Origin: Neisseriaceae bacterium JH1-16
GTDB taxonomy: Bacteria; Pseudomonadota; Gammaproteobacteria; Burkholderiales; Chromobacteriaceae
Assembly (NCBI GenBank): GCA_025989215.1
Contig: JAPDNP010000003.1
Coordinates: forward strand, 372,001 to 436,000
Direction of reading: 5' to 3'
Length of the DNA: 64,000 nt
Below are positions 55,233 through 64,000 of the stretch, piece by piece; within the stretch, counting starts at the first letter, position 1, and the number at the start of each line of letters is the position of its first letter. Under the pieces are notes generated by a model. It did no database searches, was not told the DNA's origin, and saw only the letters and a program-made list of their open reading frames with translations. The translations under genes were made by a program, and so were the position numbers.

Positions 55233-55718
55233 ATGCGTCATTACCTATTGCTCGGATGGTGGTTAGCACTGTGCCATGTTGCCTATGCCGATACATCGGT
55301 ACTGCTCTTTGGCGCCTCGAAGCATAATGGCTGCGACCAGAACAGATACCCCTGTAAGTTCGAGCAATTCAACCCCGGTGCCGGCCTGGAGTGGTCACCC
55401 ACCGAAGAGCCTTGGGGTCGCCCCTTCGTGCGCGGAGGTCTATACCGCGACTCGGAAGGAAAAACAGCCTATTTCGCGACTGGCGGGCTGCGCAAGGATT
55501 TCCTCATCGGCGACGATTTCACGCTCGGAGCAGGCCTAATGGCCGGCTACCTGAACGGCTCCAACCACAACGGGGTTGTCGCCGTTCCCTTCGTGTCGGC
55601 CGGCAGCGGCCGGGTCGCGGTGGAGATGGGCTACGCTGACAACCGGCTCGGCCACCACGTCCATCAGGAGCGGGTCAGTACTGTCATCACATTCAGCGCT
55701 CGTGTCGCCCTTTACTGA
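55233..55718 (+). CDS. Secreted small beta-rich protein, probably outer membrane
   Basis: 161 aa. Signal peptide LLLGWWLALCHVAYA-DTS, then strands such as GAGLEWSPTEEPWGRPFVRG and GKTAYFATGGLRKDFLI; two Cys (NGCDQNRYPCKF) close together probably form a disulfide. It ends FSARVALY, with an aromatic residue. I do not recognise the family; size and strands suggest an eight-stranded barrel. AGGA about 9 nt before the ATG. Base composition is a little lower in GC than its neighbours. Confidence 0.65.
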   Translation: MRHYLLLGWWLALCHVAYADTSVLLFGASKHNGCDQNRYPCKFEQFNPGAGLEWSPTEEPWGRPFVRGGLYRDSEGKTAYFATGGLRKDFLIGDDFTLGAGLMAGYLNGSNHNGVVAVPFVSAGSGRVAVEMGYADNRLGHHVHQERVSTVITFSARVALY

Positions 55719-55757
55719 CGAAGCGCACTGAACAGCGCACCAGCTCCCAATGGGATA

Positions 55758-55787
55758 AAAAAAACAGCGCCCTGAGGCGCTGTTTTT
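55758..55787. terminator. Bidirectional terminator between secreted protein gene and purD
   Basis: AACAGCGCC/GGCGCTGTT stem with an A run before and a T run after. Confidence 0.88.
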
Positions 55788-55803
55788 CCATGCTGCCACT
55801 ACT

Positions 55804-57081
55804 TTAGCTGCGACGGCCGATCGCGCGCGCGCCGATGTCGCGGCGCAGCTGCTTGCCGGCGAAGTGGACTTGGTCGGCGACCTGATAGGCGCGGGTCTGC
55901 GCCATCTTGACGCTGTCACCCAGGCCCACTGCGCACAGCACCCGGCCGCCGCTGGTCACCAGCTCGCCCTCGGCATTGTCGGCGGTGCCGGCGTGGAACA
56001 CCTTCGCATCGTCGGCCTCGGCCGGAATGCCGGTGATCAGATCGCCCTTGCGCGGCGCCTCAGGATAGCCCTCGGCGGCCAGCACCACGCCCAGCGCGAC
56101 GCGGCGGTCCCACTCGGCCTCCACCTTGTCGAGCGTGCCATTGATGCCGTGCTCCAACAGCACGGTGAAGTCGGACTTCAGCCGCGCCATGATCGGCTGG
56201 GTTTCCGGGTCGCCGAAGCGGCAATTGAACTCGATGGTGAACGGGTTGCCCTGCGCATCGATCATCAGCCCGGCATAGAGGAAGCCGGTGTACGGGTGGC
56301 CGTCGGCCTTCATGCCGCGCACCGTCGGCATGATGATGTCGCGCATCACCCGCGCATGCACCTGCGGGGTCACCACCGGTGCCGGGCTGTAGGCGCCCAT
56401 GCCGCCGGTGTTCGGCCCCTGGTCGGCGTCCTTCAGGCGCTTGTGGTCCTGGCTGGTGGCCATCGGCAGCACGTGCTCGCCGTCGACCATCACGATGAAG
56501 CTGGCCTCTTCACCGGCGAGGAAGTCCTCGATCACCACGCGTGCGCCGGCATCGCCCATCTTGTTGCCGACCAGCATGTCGTCGATCGCGGCGTGCGCCT
56601 CGTCCAGCGTCATCGCCACCACCACGCCCTTGCCGGCGGCAAGCCCATCGGCCTTGATCACGATAGGCGCACCGCGACCGTCCACATAGGCGTGGGCGGC
56701 TTCGGCGTCGCTGAAGGTCTCGTAGCCGGCGGTCGGGATGCCATGGCGCTTCATGAACGCCTTGGCGAAGTCCTTCGAGCTCTCCAGCTGCGCAGCGAAC
56801 TGCGTCGGGCCGAAGATCTTCAGCCCGGCATTGCGGAAGGCATCGACCACCCCGGCGGCCAACGGCGCCTCCGGGCCGACCACGGTCAGGTCGACCTTCT
56901 CGCGCTTCACGAACTCGATCAGCTCGGGAATCGCGGTAATGGCGACATTGGTCAGGGTGGCATCGCGTGCGGTGCCGGCATTGCCCGGCGCCACGAACAC
57001 CTTAGAGACGCGGGTCGACTTGGCGATACGCCAGGCCAGCGCGTGCTCGCGTCCGCCCGAGCCGATAACCAGTACTTTCAT
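55804..57081 (-). CDS. purD: Phosphoribosylamine-glycine ligase
   Basis: 425 aa from MKVLVIGSGGREHALAW. ATP-grasp domain with VIKADGLAAGKGVVVA, the QGPNTGGMGAYSPAP signature and EFNCRFGDPETQ metal site. It makes GAR, second step of purine synthesis. Same direction as purH, with pagP lying between the two. Confidence 0.96.
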   Translation of the reverse strand: MKVLVIGSGGREHALAWRIAKSTRVSKVFVAPGNAGTARDATLTNVAITAIPELIEFVKREKVDLTVVGPEAPLAAGVVDAFRNAGLKIFGPTQFAAQLESSKDFAKAFMKRHGIPTAGYETFSDAEAAHAYVDGRGAPIVIKADGLAAGKGVVVAMTLDEAHAAIDDMLVGNKMGDAGARVVIEDFLAGEEASFIVMVDGEHVLPMATSQDHKRLKDADQGPNTGGMGAYSPAPVVTPQVHARVMRDIIMPTVRGMKADGHPYTGFLYAGLMIDAQGNPFTIEFNCRFGDPETQPIMARLKSDFTVLLEHGINGTLDKVEAEWDRRVALGVVLAAEGYPEAPRKGDLITGIPAEADDAKVFHAGTADNAEGELVTSGGRVLCAVGLGDSVKMAQTRAYQVADQVHFAGKQLRRDIGARAIGRRS

Positions 57082-57141
57082 GCGAAATACTCCAGTAATC
57101 CCCCGCGACACGGCCCAGCCGTGTGCGAAGCACTCATTGAA

Positions 57142-57774
57142 TCACAACTGCCAGCGCAGCCAAGCGAACAGCACGTTGCCATTATTGTGGCCGCCGGGAA
57201 TATAGGTCGCCTGCAAGGCCAGCCTGCGGTACTCGACCGATACCAGCGGCAGCACCACCGGGATAGGCACATAGCTGTAGTCCGAGCGCGCGGTCATCCC
57301 GAGGGTGAAACCGGCGCCGAGCCGCAGATCGTCGCCGCCCGGCCGCCAGATCTTCTGGAAGGCGTAACCGGCAAACGGTTCGACGTCCTTGTGCGAATCG
57401 AGGAAGGCCATCGCGTACACCGCGTGCCAGTCGCCATCGGCATCGTAGCGATAGCGCCCGATACCCAGACCCCACGGCCGCTCGTTGTACTCGTCGATCT
57501 TCTCCCTATCGTAGAAGGCGCGGTTGTGCCACGTCTCGACAGGCAAGTACAGCTCGTACTGGTCGGAGTCCCAGGTGGCGGCGATATTGTCCCAGCTATG
57601 TTGCCAGAAACCGGGCTTGGCCGCGGCGGCATCGTTCGGTGCGGCCGTTACATTGGCCGAAACGGCCGGCGAAGCCGGTACTGCAGCCGCCGGGGCACTC
57701 GCATCGTCGGCCAGTGCCGGCAGGCAGCTCAGCGCCAACAAGCCGGCGCCAAGACAGGAAACAAACGATCTCAT
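57142..57774 (-). CDS. pagP: Lipid A palmitoyltransferase PagP
   Basis: 210 aa. Signal peptide to about residue 22, an Ala-rich linker, an amphipathic helix region, then the PagP barrel: YLPVETWHNRAFYDREKIDE with catalytic-type His, YNERPWGLGIGRYRYD, YAMAFLDSHKDVEPFAGYAF, and YIPGGHNNGNVLFAWLRWQL. It transfers palmitate from phospholipid to lipid A in the outer membrane. ATG at 57774 has no ribosome site; ten T residues (coding strand) lie directly upstream. It sits between purH and purD. Confidence 0.93.
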   Translation of the reverse strand: MRSFVSCLGAGLLALSCLPALADDASAPAAAVPASPAVSANVTAAPNDAAAAKPGFWQHSWDNIAATWDSDQYELYLPVETWHNRAFYDREKIDEYNERPWGLGIGRYRYDADGDWHAVYAMAFLDSHKDVEPFAGYAFQKIWRPGGDDLRLGAGFTLGMTARSDYSYVPIPVVLPLVSVEYRRLALQATYIPGGHNNGNVLFAWLRWQL

Positions 57775-57799
57775 CAAAAAAAAAACAGTATCAAATACA

Positions 57800-57821
57800 G
57801 CGGGCCGGCATGCCGGCCCGC
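57800..57821 (-). terminator. 22-bp palindrome after purH
   Basis: Perfect inverted repeat GCGGGCCGGC/GCCGGCCCGC with AT centre, 16 nt after the purH stop. On the minus strand the T10 tract follows about 14 nt later. Probably the purH terminator, possibly leaky into pagP, for which no other promoter is evident. Confidence 0.65.
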
Positions 57822-57836
57822 CTGTTAACAGAAGAC

Positions 57837-59414
57837 TCAGTGACGGAAGTGTCGCACACCGGTCAGCACCATGGCGATGCCGTGTTCGTCGGCGGCGGCG
57901 AACACCTCTTCGTCGCGCATCGAGCCGCCCGGGTGGATGATGGCCTTGATGCCCTGCTCGGCGATCACGTCGATGCCGTCGCGGAACGGGAAGAACGCGT
58001 CCGACGCGGCGACCGCGCCGGCGAGGCTCAGGCCGGCATCCTGCGCCTTGCGGGCGGCGATGCGGGTCGAGTCGACGCGCGACATCTGACCGGCGCCGAT
58101 GCCGGCGGTCTGACCGTTCTTGCAGAACACGATGGCGTTCGACTTCACATACTTGGCGACGCGCCAGGCGAACAGCAGGTCGGTCATTTCCTGCGCGGTC
58201 GGGGCACGCTTGGTCACCACGCGCAGCTCTTCCAGGCTGACGTTGCGCACGTCCGGGGTCTGCACCAGCAGGCCGCCGCCGACGCGCTTCAGGTCGAACG
58301 GGTTGGCGCCGCCGGTCAGCGGCACTTCCAGTACGCGCACGTTCTTCTTCGCGGCGATCACGGCCTTGGCGCTATCGGTGAAGGCCGGGGCGATCAGCAC
58401 TTCGAGGAACTGGCCGGTCACCGCCTCGACGGTGGCCGCATCCACTTCGCGGTTGAAGGCGATGATGCCGCCGAAGGCGCTGGTGGTGTCGGTGGCGAAC
58501 GCCAGCTTGTACGCGGTCAGCGGGTCGGCCGCGACGGCGACGCCGCACGGGTTGGCGTGCTTGACGATCACGCAGGCCGGCTCGGCGAAGGTCTTCACCG
58601 CTTCCCAGGCCGCGTCGGCGTCGGCGATATTGTTGTACGACAGCTCCTTGCCCTGCAGCTGCTGATAGTGGGCGATACTGCCCGGTGCCGGGTCGAGGTC
58701 GCGGTAGAACGCGGCGCTCTGGTGCGGGTTCTCGCCGTAGCGCATGTCCTGCACCTTCACGAACTGGGCGTTCAGGCGGTTCGGGAACGCGGTGCGTTCC
58801 GGCACGCCGGCGACGGTGCCGGCGGCCAGGCTGGTCAGGTAGTTGGAGATCGCACCGTCATAGGCGGCGGTGTGGGTGAACGCCTTCTTGGCCAGCTCGA
58901 AGCGGGTCAGCTTGGCCAACGCGCCGGCGTTGTCCTTCAGTTCGGCCAACAGCGCCGGGTAGTCGGCCGCGTCGGTGACGATCGCCACGTGCGCCCAGTT
59001 CTTCGCCGCCGAGCGCACCATGGTCGGGCCGCCGATATCGATGTTCTCGATCGCGTCTTCCAGCGTGCAATCGGCCTTGGCGATGGTCGCCTCGAACGGG
59101 TACAGGTTCACACAGACCAGATCGATGTTGCCGATGTCGTGTTCGGCCATCTTGGCCACGTGCTCCGGCAGGTCGCGGCGACCGAGAATGCCGCCGTGCA
59201 CCTTCGGGTGCAGGGTCTTCACCCGGCCGTCGAGCATTTCCGGGAAGCCGGTGTAGTCGGACACCTCGGTCACCGCGATGCCCTGTTCGGCCAACAGCTT
59301 GGCGGTGCCGCCGGTGGACAGCAGCTCGACGCCGTGTGCGGCCAGGCCGCGGGCAAATTCAACAATGCCGGTTTTGTCGGAAACGCTCAGCAACGCTCGT
59401 TCGATCTTGGTCAT
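57837..59414 (-). CDS. purH: Bifunctional AICAR transformylase/IMP cyclohydrolase
   Basis: 525 aa. N-terminal IMP cyclohydrolase ([34 protein letters not shown]) and C-terminal transformylase with [11 protein letters not shown] and [15 protein letters not shown]. Carries out the last two steps of IMP synthesis. It lies 92 nt downstream of fis. Confidence 0.96.
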   Translation of the reverse strand: MTKIERALLSVSDKTGIVEFARGLAAHGVELLSTGGTAKLLAEQGIAVTEVSDYTGFPEMLDGRVKTLHPKVHGGILGRRDLPEHVAKMAEHDIGNIDLVCVNLYPFEATIAKADCTLEDAIENIDIGGPTMVRSAAKNWAHVAIVTDAADYPALLAELKDNAGALAKLTRFELAKKAFTHTAAYDGAISNYLTSLAAGTVAGVPERTAFPNRLNAQFVKVQDMRYGENPHQSAAFYRDLDPAPGSIAHYQQLQGKELSYNNIADADAAWEAVKTFAEPACVIVKHANPCGVAVAADPLTAYKLAFATDTTSAFGGIIAFNREVDAATVEAVTGQFLEVLIAPAFTDSAKAVIAAKKNVRVLEVPLTGGANPFDLKRVGGGLLVQTPDVRNVSLEELRVVTKRAPTAQEMTDLLFAWRVAKYVKSNAIVFCKNGQTAGIGAGQMSRVDSTRIAARKAQDAGLSLAGAVAASDAFFPFRDGIDVIAEQGIKAIIHPGGSMRDEEVFAAADEHGIAMVLTGVRHFRH

Positions 59415-59467
59415 GATTGCAGTACCGCTGGTGGTTTAAGGTAAAGAAACTCAATCGCCAGATGCAC

Positions 59468-59494
59468 CGAAGGCCGCTTGCGGGGCGGCCTTCG
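59468..59494 (-). terminator. Inverted repeat after fis
   Basis: CGAAGGCCGC/GCGGCCTTCG stem 12 nt after the fis stop; no T run follows, so termination is likely weak and fis-purH read-through possible. Confidence 0.55.
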
Positions 59495-59506
59495 TTCATC
59501 TTGATA

Positions 59507-59743
59507 TCAAATCAAATCGTAACTCTTCATCTTCTTGCGCAAGGTATTGCGGTTGAGCCCCAACAGCTCCGCCGCGCGCGTCTGATTGCCCTGGGTGTGC
59601 GCCAGCACCACCTCGATCAACGGTTTCTCGACCCGTGCCAACACCATGTCGTAGATGGCCGCCGGCGCCTCGCCGTCGAGGTCGCGGAAATACTGTTCCA
59701 TCGCATGGCGTATGGTCTGACCGATGTGATCGCTGGTTTGCAT
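59507..59743 (-). CDS. fis: DNA-binding protein Fis
   Basis: 78 aa from MQTSDHIG. Dimerisation helices and the C-terminal HTH GNQTRAAELLGLNRNTLRKK identify Fis, a nucleoid protein and activator of stable-RNA promoters. A GTG at 59764 would add seven residues; the ATG fits the family length. It follows dusB directly, the conserved dusB-fis operon. Confidence 0.95.
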   Translation of the reverse strand: MQTSDHIGQTIRHAMEQYFRDLDGEAPAAIYDMVLARVEKPLIEVVLAHTQGNQTRAAELLGLNRNTLRKKMKSYDLI

Positions 59744-59774
59744 GGCTATTGTTGTGTAATGCACCGGGGGTTGA

Positions 59775-60797
59775 TCAAACCGCCGCGTCGTCGTGGGCGA
59801 CGTCGGCGTCGTATTCCAGCCGTTCGGACATCGCCGACAGCTGGTCGAAATAATGGCTGACCGCCAGACGCTGCTCGGCGGTCGATTCCAGCCGGTACAT
59901 GGTCTGGCGGAACTCGTTGGAACCGGCCAGGCCCTTGGTGTACCAGGCGATATGCTTGCGCGCGACCCGGCAACCCGAGTACTCGCCGTAAAAACCGTAC
60001 AGCTCGTCGAGGTGTTCGAGCAGCACTTCGCTGATCTCGGTCACGCGCGGGGCCGGCAGCGTCTCGCCGGTCTCCAGGTAGTGCTGGATCTCGCGGAACA
60101 GCCAGGGCCGCCCCTGCGCGGCGCGGCCGATCATGATCGCATCGGCGCCGGTATTTTCAAGCACGAAGCGTGCCTTGGCCGGGCTGTCGATGTCGCCATT
60201 GGCGATCAGCGGGATCGAGATCGCCTGCTTCACCGCGCGGATCGTGTCGTACTCGGCCTCGCCCTTGTACATGTCCTCGCGGGTGCGACCGTGCAAGGCC
60301 AATGCGGCGATGCCGGCGTCTTCGGCCAACTTCGCGATGCGCAGCGCATTCTTGTGTTCGCGGCTCCAGCCGGTGCGGGTCTTCAGCGTCACCGGCACGT
60401 CGACCGCCTTCACCACCGCCTCGAGAATGCGCGCCACCAGATCCTCGTGCTGCAACAGCGCCGAACCGGCGGCGACATTGCACACCTTCTTCGCCGGGCA
60501 ACCCATATTGATGTCGATGATCTGCGCGCCGTGCTCCACATTGAGGCGCGCCGCCTCTGCCATCTGCACCGGATCGGCGCCGGCGATCTGCACCGAGATC
60601 GGCGCGACCTCGCCCTCGTGGTTGGCGCGCCGCAAGGTCTTGGTGGTGGTCCACAGCGCCTTGTTCGAGGTGATCATCTCCGACACCGCCAGCCCCGCGC
60701 CAAAGCGCTTGCACAGCATCCGGAACGGCCGATCGGTGACGCCGGCCATGGGCGCGACGATCAGGCGATTGGGCAGCGTATACGGGCCGATGCGCAT
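59775..60797 (-). CDS. dusB: tRNA-dihydrouridine synthase B
   Basis: 340 aa. FMN TIM barrel with APMAGVTDRPFRMLCKRFGA, the catalytic Cys in NMGCPAKKVCNVAAGSALL, LTLKTRTGW-like VTLKTRTGWSREH and LHGRTREDMYKGEA. It reduces specific uridines in the tRNA D-loop. First gene of dusB-fis. Confidence 0.95.
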   Translation of the reverse strand: MRIGPYTLPNRLIVAPMAGVTDRPFRMLCKRFGAGLAVSEMITSNKALWTTTKTLRRANHEGEVAPISVQIAGADPVQMAEAARLNVEHGAQIIDINMGCPAKKVCNVAAGSALLQHEDLVARILEAVVKAVDVPVTLKTRTGWSREHKNALRIAKLAEDAGIAALALHGRTREDMYKGEAEYDTIRAVKQAISIPLIANGDIDSPAKARFVLENTGADAIMIGRAAQGRPWLFREIQHYLETGETLPAPRVTEISEVLLEHLDELYGFYGEYSGCRVARKHIAWYTKGLAGSNEFRQTMYRLESTAEQRLAVSHYFDQLSAMSERLEYDADVAHDDAAV

Positions 60798-60967
60798 GGC
60801 GTTTGGGGTACTCGGGTCGGGAAGGGGGGCAATTGTAGCGGGTTTCGTTCGGCCGGTAAAAACCTTTTTGCTTATTTTTTAAGCGTCGCCCATAGCCATT
60901 CGAAATCGCCCCACAGGCGCTTGGGGCTGCTCCGCAAACCGACAACCAGCCCTTGTGGTCAGCCATG

Positions 60968-60999
60968 AAAAAACCCTTCCGCCACAGGCGGAAGGGTTT
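60968..60999 (-). terminator. Terminator of rnpB
   Basis: On the minus strand AAACCCTTCCGCC/GGCGGAAGGGTTT with TTTT following, just past the 3' end of the RNase P RNA. The 80 nt between it and dusB shows nothing else. Confidence 0.85.
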
Positions 61000-61009
61000 C
61001 GGGATAGGG

Positions 61010-61418
61010 TGGAAGTCAGCCGATAAGCCGGGTCCTGTCGTTGGACAGTCATTCCTCTAGGCCTGCCGTTACCGACAGGCTCAAGCAACCTACCCGGGGA
61101 CAACGCGAGCCACGTTAGCGCCCCCCTATTTGGTCTTGCTCCGGATGGGGTTTAGCCTGCCGTCCGTGTTACCACGTCCGCGGTGCGCTCTTACCGCACC
61201 TTTTCACCCTTGCCTGTGCTGTCCAGCCAGGTTTCCCTGCCTGGATAAAGACTTTGTCGCCCTTGCGGGCGACCAGTCCAGCCATCGGCGGTTCAGCTCT
61301 CTGTTCCACTTTCCGTCGCCTCACGGCGCCCGGCCGTTAGCCGGCATCCTGCTCTATGGAGCCCGGACTTTCCTCCCCGCCCACAAGGGGCGCGGCGACT
61401 GTCTGTCTGACTTCCGGC
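61010..61418 (-). ncRNA. rnpB: RNase P RNA, bacterial class A
   Basis: About 409 nt. The two ends pair as helix P1: GGAAGTCAG at the 5' side (61408-61416) and CTGACTTCC at the 3' side (61011-61019). Conserved core words include AGACAGACAGTCGCCGC after the 5' end, GAGGAAAGTCCGGGCTCC (61350-61380 region), and GTAAGAGCGCACCG, and the 3' TAAGCCGGGTCCTGTCG complement. It is the catalytic RNA that matures tRNA 5' ends. TACAAT at 61424-61429 is a fitting -10. Ends are approximate. Confidence 0.95.
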
Positions 61419-61467
61419 GCGGATTGTAGCGCATTTGCGCGCCCCGCGCCCGCCGCCGCGACCGGCG

Positions 61468-64000
61468 TCAGTCGAAGCGCAAGGTGTAGCGCGATTCAGC
61501 CGACGACGACTGCTGGCCGGCGCGCAGCACCAGCGACCAGCCCTTCGAGATGGTGTAGACCGCCTTCACCGTCTGATCGGCGCTGGTGACGCCGTACTCG
61601 TAGCCCAGATACAGCTCGCGGGTCAGCTGCTTGCCGACCGTCACCACCTGCTCGGCCGGGCTGAGGCTGCCGTCGGCAGCGGTGCGCGCCTTGCGGCTGG
61701 TCATCCCCAGGTCGTCGAACAGGCCGACGTGGTCGTTCACCGCGCCGGCCAGCAGCGCGCCGGCCGCCGCGCCGAGCGCTGCGTCGTCCTTGGCGTCGCC
61801 GCTGGACGCGCGCCCCATCACCAGCCAGGACAGCTTGTCCTTCTCGCTCATCGCCTCGTCGGCCACCAGCCGGATGTGCGGCGCCGATACCGAGCCGGTC
61901 ACCTCGACCCCGGCCCCCACCGGCGACAGCCGGCGCACCGCGCGCACGTTCAGGCCGGGGTTGTCGATCGGACCGGCGAAGGAGATCACCCCGGTCTCGA
62001 TGTCGAGGTCCTGGCCATAGGCCTTGTAGCGCCCCTTCTCCACATGCACCTGGCCGTTGGCCGTCGGCTGCAGGCCGGGCTTGGCGTCGACACGGATCTG
62101 GCCGGACAGCGTCACGTCCAGGCCCTGGCCGACGAAACGGAAGCGGTCGCCCAGGTCGAGCGCCAGATTGACCGTGATCGGCAACTTGCTGAACGACGAC
62201 GGTTCGGGCGGCTTGCGTCCCACCACCACCACATCGTCGGACAGCGTCGGCGCCCCGGTCTTGGGCAGGTCGATGCGGCCGCGGTCGACGCGCAGCTTGC
62301 CGGTCAGCGTCACCCCCTCGGTCGGCGACAGGCCCAGCTCGCTGGTGCCGGACAGCACCAGCACCCGGCCGGGCTTGTCGAACACGCCGAACTTGTCGAA
62401 CACCACTTTCGCCTGCGCATTCGGGCCGCTGTCGCGCGCGTCCATCACCCCCGAGGCGACCACCTCGCCCTTGCCGCCGGCGAAGCGCAGCCGCTCCAGC
62501 ACCACCCGCGGTCCGTCGAGCTGCGCGGCCAGCTGGCCGTCGGTCAGGCGGATGCCGGTGGTGCGGTCGAACAGCGCCAGCTGCTCGCCGGTGACCCGGC
62601 CGCGCAGCAGCGGCTGCGCCAGCGCGCCATCGAGCTGCACGTTGGCCGAAAGCCGCCCGGCCACGCTCAAGCCCGGCGGCAGCAAGGCGGCGAACGCGCC
62701 CAGCGACGGCACCTCGGCGCGCACCGTGCCGGACAACGGCGTGCGCGGCGTCGGCAGCGCGTTGCCGCTGGCCAGCGCACCCTGGCCGGACAGCGTGGCG
62801 TACTTGCTGACCACGTCGAGCGCGAACTGGGTGCGGCCGTTGCCAAGGTCGACGCTGGCCTTCAGCATCGACAAGCCGGCGGCAAGCTTGCGGTTGTCGG
62901 ACGGCAGCAGCACGTCGCCGCGCAGCCGCGTCACGTTGATCCGGCCGCGCGGGTTCTTGCCCAGCGCCACGTCCCAGTCGGCACCGAGCACCAGGTCCTG
63001 CTGCACCGGCAGCGTGACGAAGGCGGACAGCGCCGCCAGCGCGATATTGTCGGCGCGGCCGCTAGTGGCCAGCGTGCCGTCGTGGCGCCAGTCGAGCGCG
63101 TTGAGCGCCAGGTTGCCGCCAAGCAGGCTCAGCCGCGCGGCGCCGACGGTCACCCGTTCGGCCGACGCGCTGATGCCCACCGGCGCCAGCAGGCGCAGGC
63201 TGGGCTGACCGCTCAAGTCGAGCCGGCTCAGCGTGCCGCGCCAGTTCACCACCTTGGCGTCCAGCCCGCCGGCCGCGGACAGGCCCAGACCGTAATCGCG
63301 CTTGTCGAACTGGACGCGGCCGTCCAGCGTCAGCGTGTGGCGCGAGCGGGTACCGTCGGCCAGCAGCCGCAGCGTCGGCACCGCCAACGTGCCGGCGCGC
63401 AACGCGTCGACGTCGAGCGCCACCTTGAACGGACTGTCGGCGGCATCGCGCAGATTGCCGGTGAGCTGCACCCGCTCGGCGGCAATGCCACCCGGCAGCC
63501 GCAGCCGCTGCGCGGACAGCGCGGCATTGATCACCGGTTGCTTGGTCGAACCGGACAGCTCGGCGTTGCCGCTGATCCGCCCGGCAAAACCCGGCCCGAC
63601 CAGGCCCAGGTTTGGCGCGTCGATCACCAGCTTCAGCTTGTCGCCCGGCTTGCCCCAGGCGCCGTTGGCGTCGAGCTTGTTGTCGGCCAGACGCAACGAG
63701 GCCGTTAGTTGGCTGACCCGCTGGCCGTCGAGATTCAGCTTGGCCTGGCCGGACAGCGGCGCGCCGGACAGCGTGCTCGGCGCGAGCTTCAGCTCGGCGG
63801 CGAGTTTGGGCCCGCTGGCGAGCAGGCCCTTGGCGCTCAGCATCGCGCTGAGCTTGCCCTGGGGCCAGCCGGGCATGAAGCGCGCCGGGTTGGCCGAACG
63901 CAGTTCGGCATGGGCATCGACTGGCAGCGTAGCGCCCAAGCCGAGCTTGCCGGCCAGCTGCACATCGCCGCCGTCCTTCGCCGCCAGCTGCAAGCGGGCG
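61468..64000 (-). CDS. tamB: Translocation and assembly module TamB, C-terminal part
   Basis: At least 843 residues, running off the right edge, so the N-terminal membrane anchor is missing. Repetitive beta-rich sequence of the AsmA/TamB type and the conserved C-terminal TamB (DUF490) domain: GQVHVEKGRYKAYGQDLDIE, SFAGPIDNPGLNVRAVRR, SEKDKLSWLVMGRASS, and a final TLRFD ending in an aromatic-acid pair. TamB spans the periplasm, with TamA, and is linked to phospholipid transport and outer-membrane assembly. tamA would lie beyond the edge. Confidence 0.92.
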   Translation of the reverse strand, partial: ARLQLAAKDGGDVQLAGKLGLGATLPVDAHAELRSANPARFMPGWPQGKLSAMLSAKGLLASGPKLAAELKLAPSTLSGAPLSGQAKLNLDGQRVSQLTASLRLADNKLDANGAWGKPGDKLKLVIDAPNLGLVGPGFAGRISGNAELSGSTKQPVINAALSAQRLRLPGGIAAERVQLTGNLRDAADSPFKVALDVDALRAGTLAVPTLRLLADGTRSRHTLTLDGRVQFDKRDYGLGLSAAGGLDAKVVNWRGTLSRLDLSGQPSLRLLAPVGISASAERVTVGAARLSLLGGNLALNALDWRHDGTLATSGRADNIALAALSAFVTLPVQQDLVLGADWDVALGKNPRGRINVTRLRGDVLLPSDNRKLAAGLSMLKASVDLGNGRTQFALDVVSKYATLSGQGALASGNALPTPRTPLSGTVRAEVPSLGAFAALLPPGLSVAGRLSANVQLDGALAQPLLRGRVTGEQLALFDRTTGIRLTDGQLAAQLDGPRVVLERLRFAGGKGEVVASGVMDARDSGPNAQAKVVFDKFGVFDKPGRVLVLSGTSELGLSPTEGVTLTGKLRVDRGRIDLPKTGAPTLSDDVVVVGRKPPEPSSFSKLPITVNLALDLGDRFRFVGQGLDVTLSGQIRVDAKPGLQPTANGQVHVEKGRYKAYGQDLDIETGVISFAGPIDNPGLNVRAVRRLSPVGAGVEVTGSVSAPHIRLVADEAMSEKDKLSWLVMGRASSGDAKDDAALGAAAGALLAGAVNDHVGLFDDLGMTSRKARTAADGSLSPAEQVVTVGKQLTRELYLGYEYGVTSADQTVKAVYTISKGWSLVLRAGQQSSSAESRYTLRFD

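Noticed and set aside
61435-63708. Rightward open frame of about 757 codons opposite tamB
   Set aside because: Antisense shadow of tamB, again His/Arg/Gln-rich, with no ribosome site or domain.

Overview
The window looks like an ordinary chromosomal stretch of a high-GC betaproteobacterium, most likely Neisseriales (Chromobacterium and relatives). The evidence is the cox operon carrying DUF2970 and DUF2909 genes, an ilv-psd-pssA-leuA group, a chitin-type GlcNAc cluster with a fused NagF phosphotransferase, dusB-fis, and a class A RNase P RNA. There is no prophage, CRISPR array, rRNA or tRNA gene and no intact transposase. The assignment rests on gene content and layout, not on a search.

Layout. 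1-6535: heme A synthase (cut by the window edge), a SCO-like protein and SURF1, facing a small DUF2909 gene; then the caa3-type cytochrome oxidase operon ctaC-ctaD-ctaG-DUF2970-hemerythrin-ctaE, read leftward. 6786-8459: small lipoprotein, xpt, bioD. 8624-16131: branched-chain amino acid and phosphatidylethanolamine genes (leuA with an N-terminal DNA-binding-like domain, pssA, an inverted psd, ilvC, ilvN, ilvB). 16330-18153: ECF sigma factor, DUF3619, DUF3106 and RDD membrane protein. 18347-25818: purine uptake and guanine deaminase, with two paralogous MFS/MarR pairs, one MFS copy broken, then an outer-membrane protein. 25895-30430: lytic transglycosylase, proS, kup. 30714-35186: GNAT-AmpD fusion, truncated haemoglobin, hemerythrin, cation exchanger, DUF190/HIT/CrcB. 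35447-39475: transaldolase, phoR-phoB, a candidate leader RNA, Lrp-type regulator. 39675-44502: EmrAB-type tripartite efflux operon with its MarR regulator. 44955-52074: GlcNAc operon nagR-nagA-nagB(II)-nagF-nagE. 52410-61418: EamA transporter, tolQ, tsaC, a secreted protein, purD, pagP, purH, dusB-fis, rnpB. 61468-64000: tamB, cut by the edge.

The most notable signals are not single genes. First, the 9-mer TTGGCCGAA occurs at least 36 times on the two strands, far above chance, once as a perfect 20-bp palindrome behind a terminator; it behaves like an uptake-signal or other genome-wide word. Second, a family of small intergenic elements with inverted ends (core AGAACCTGTTCACGATCT) recurs at about six places, and several copies abut the stop codon of a leftward gene. 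Third, two unusual fusions stand out: an HTH-like domain in frame with LeuA, and a GNAT domain fused to AmpD. Smaller oddities are a frameshifted HIT gene running into DUF190, a decayed MFS duplicate, a Val/Leu-rich leader peptide with a terminator between phoB and an Lrp regulator, and a homopolymer tract directly before pagP.
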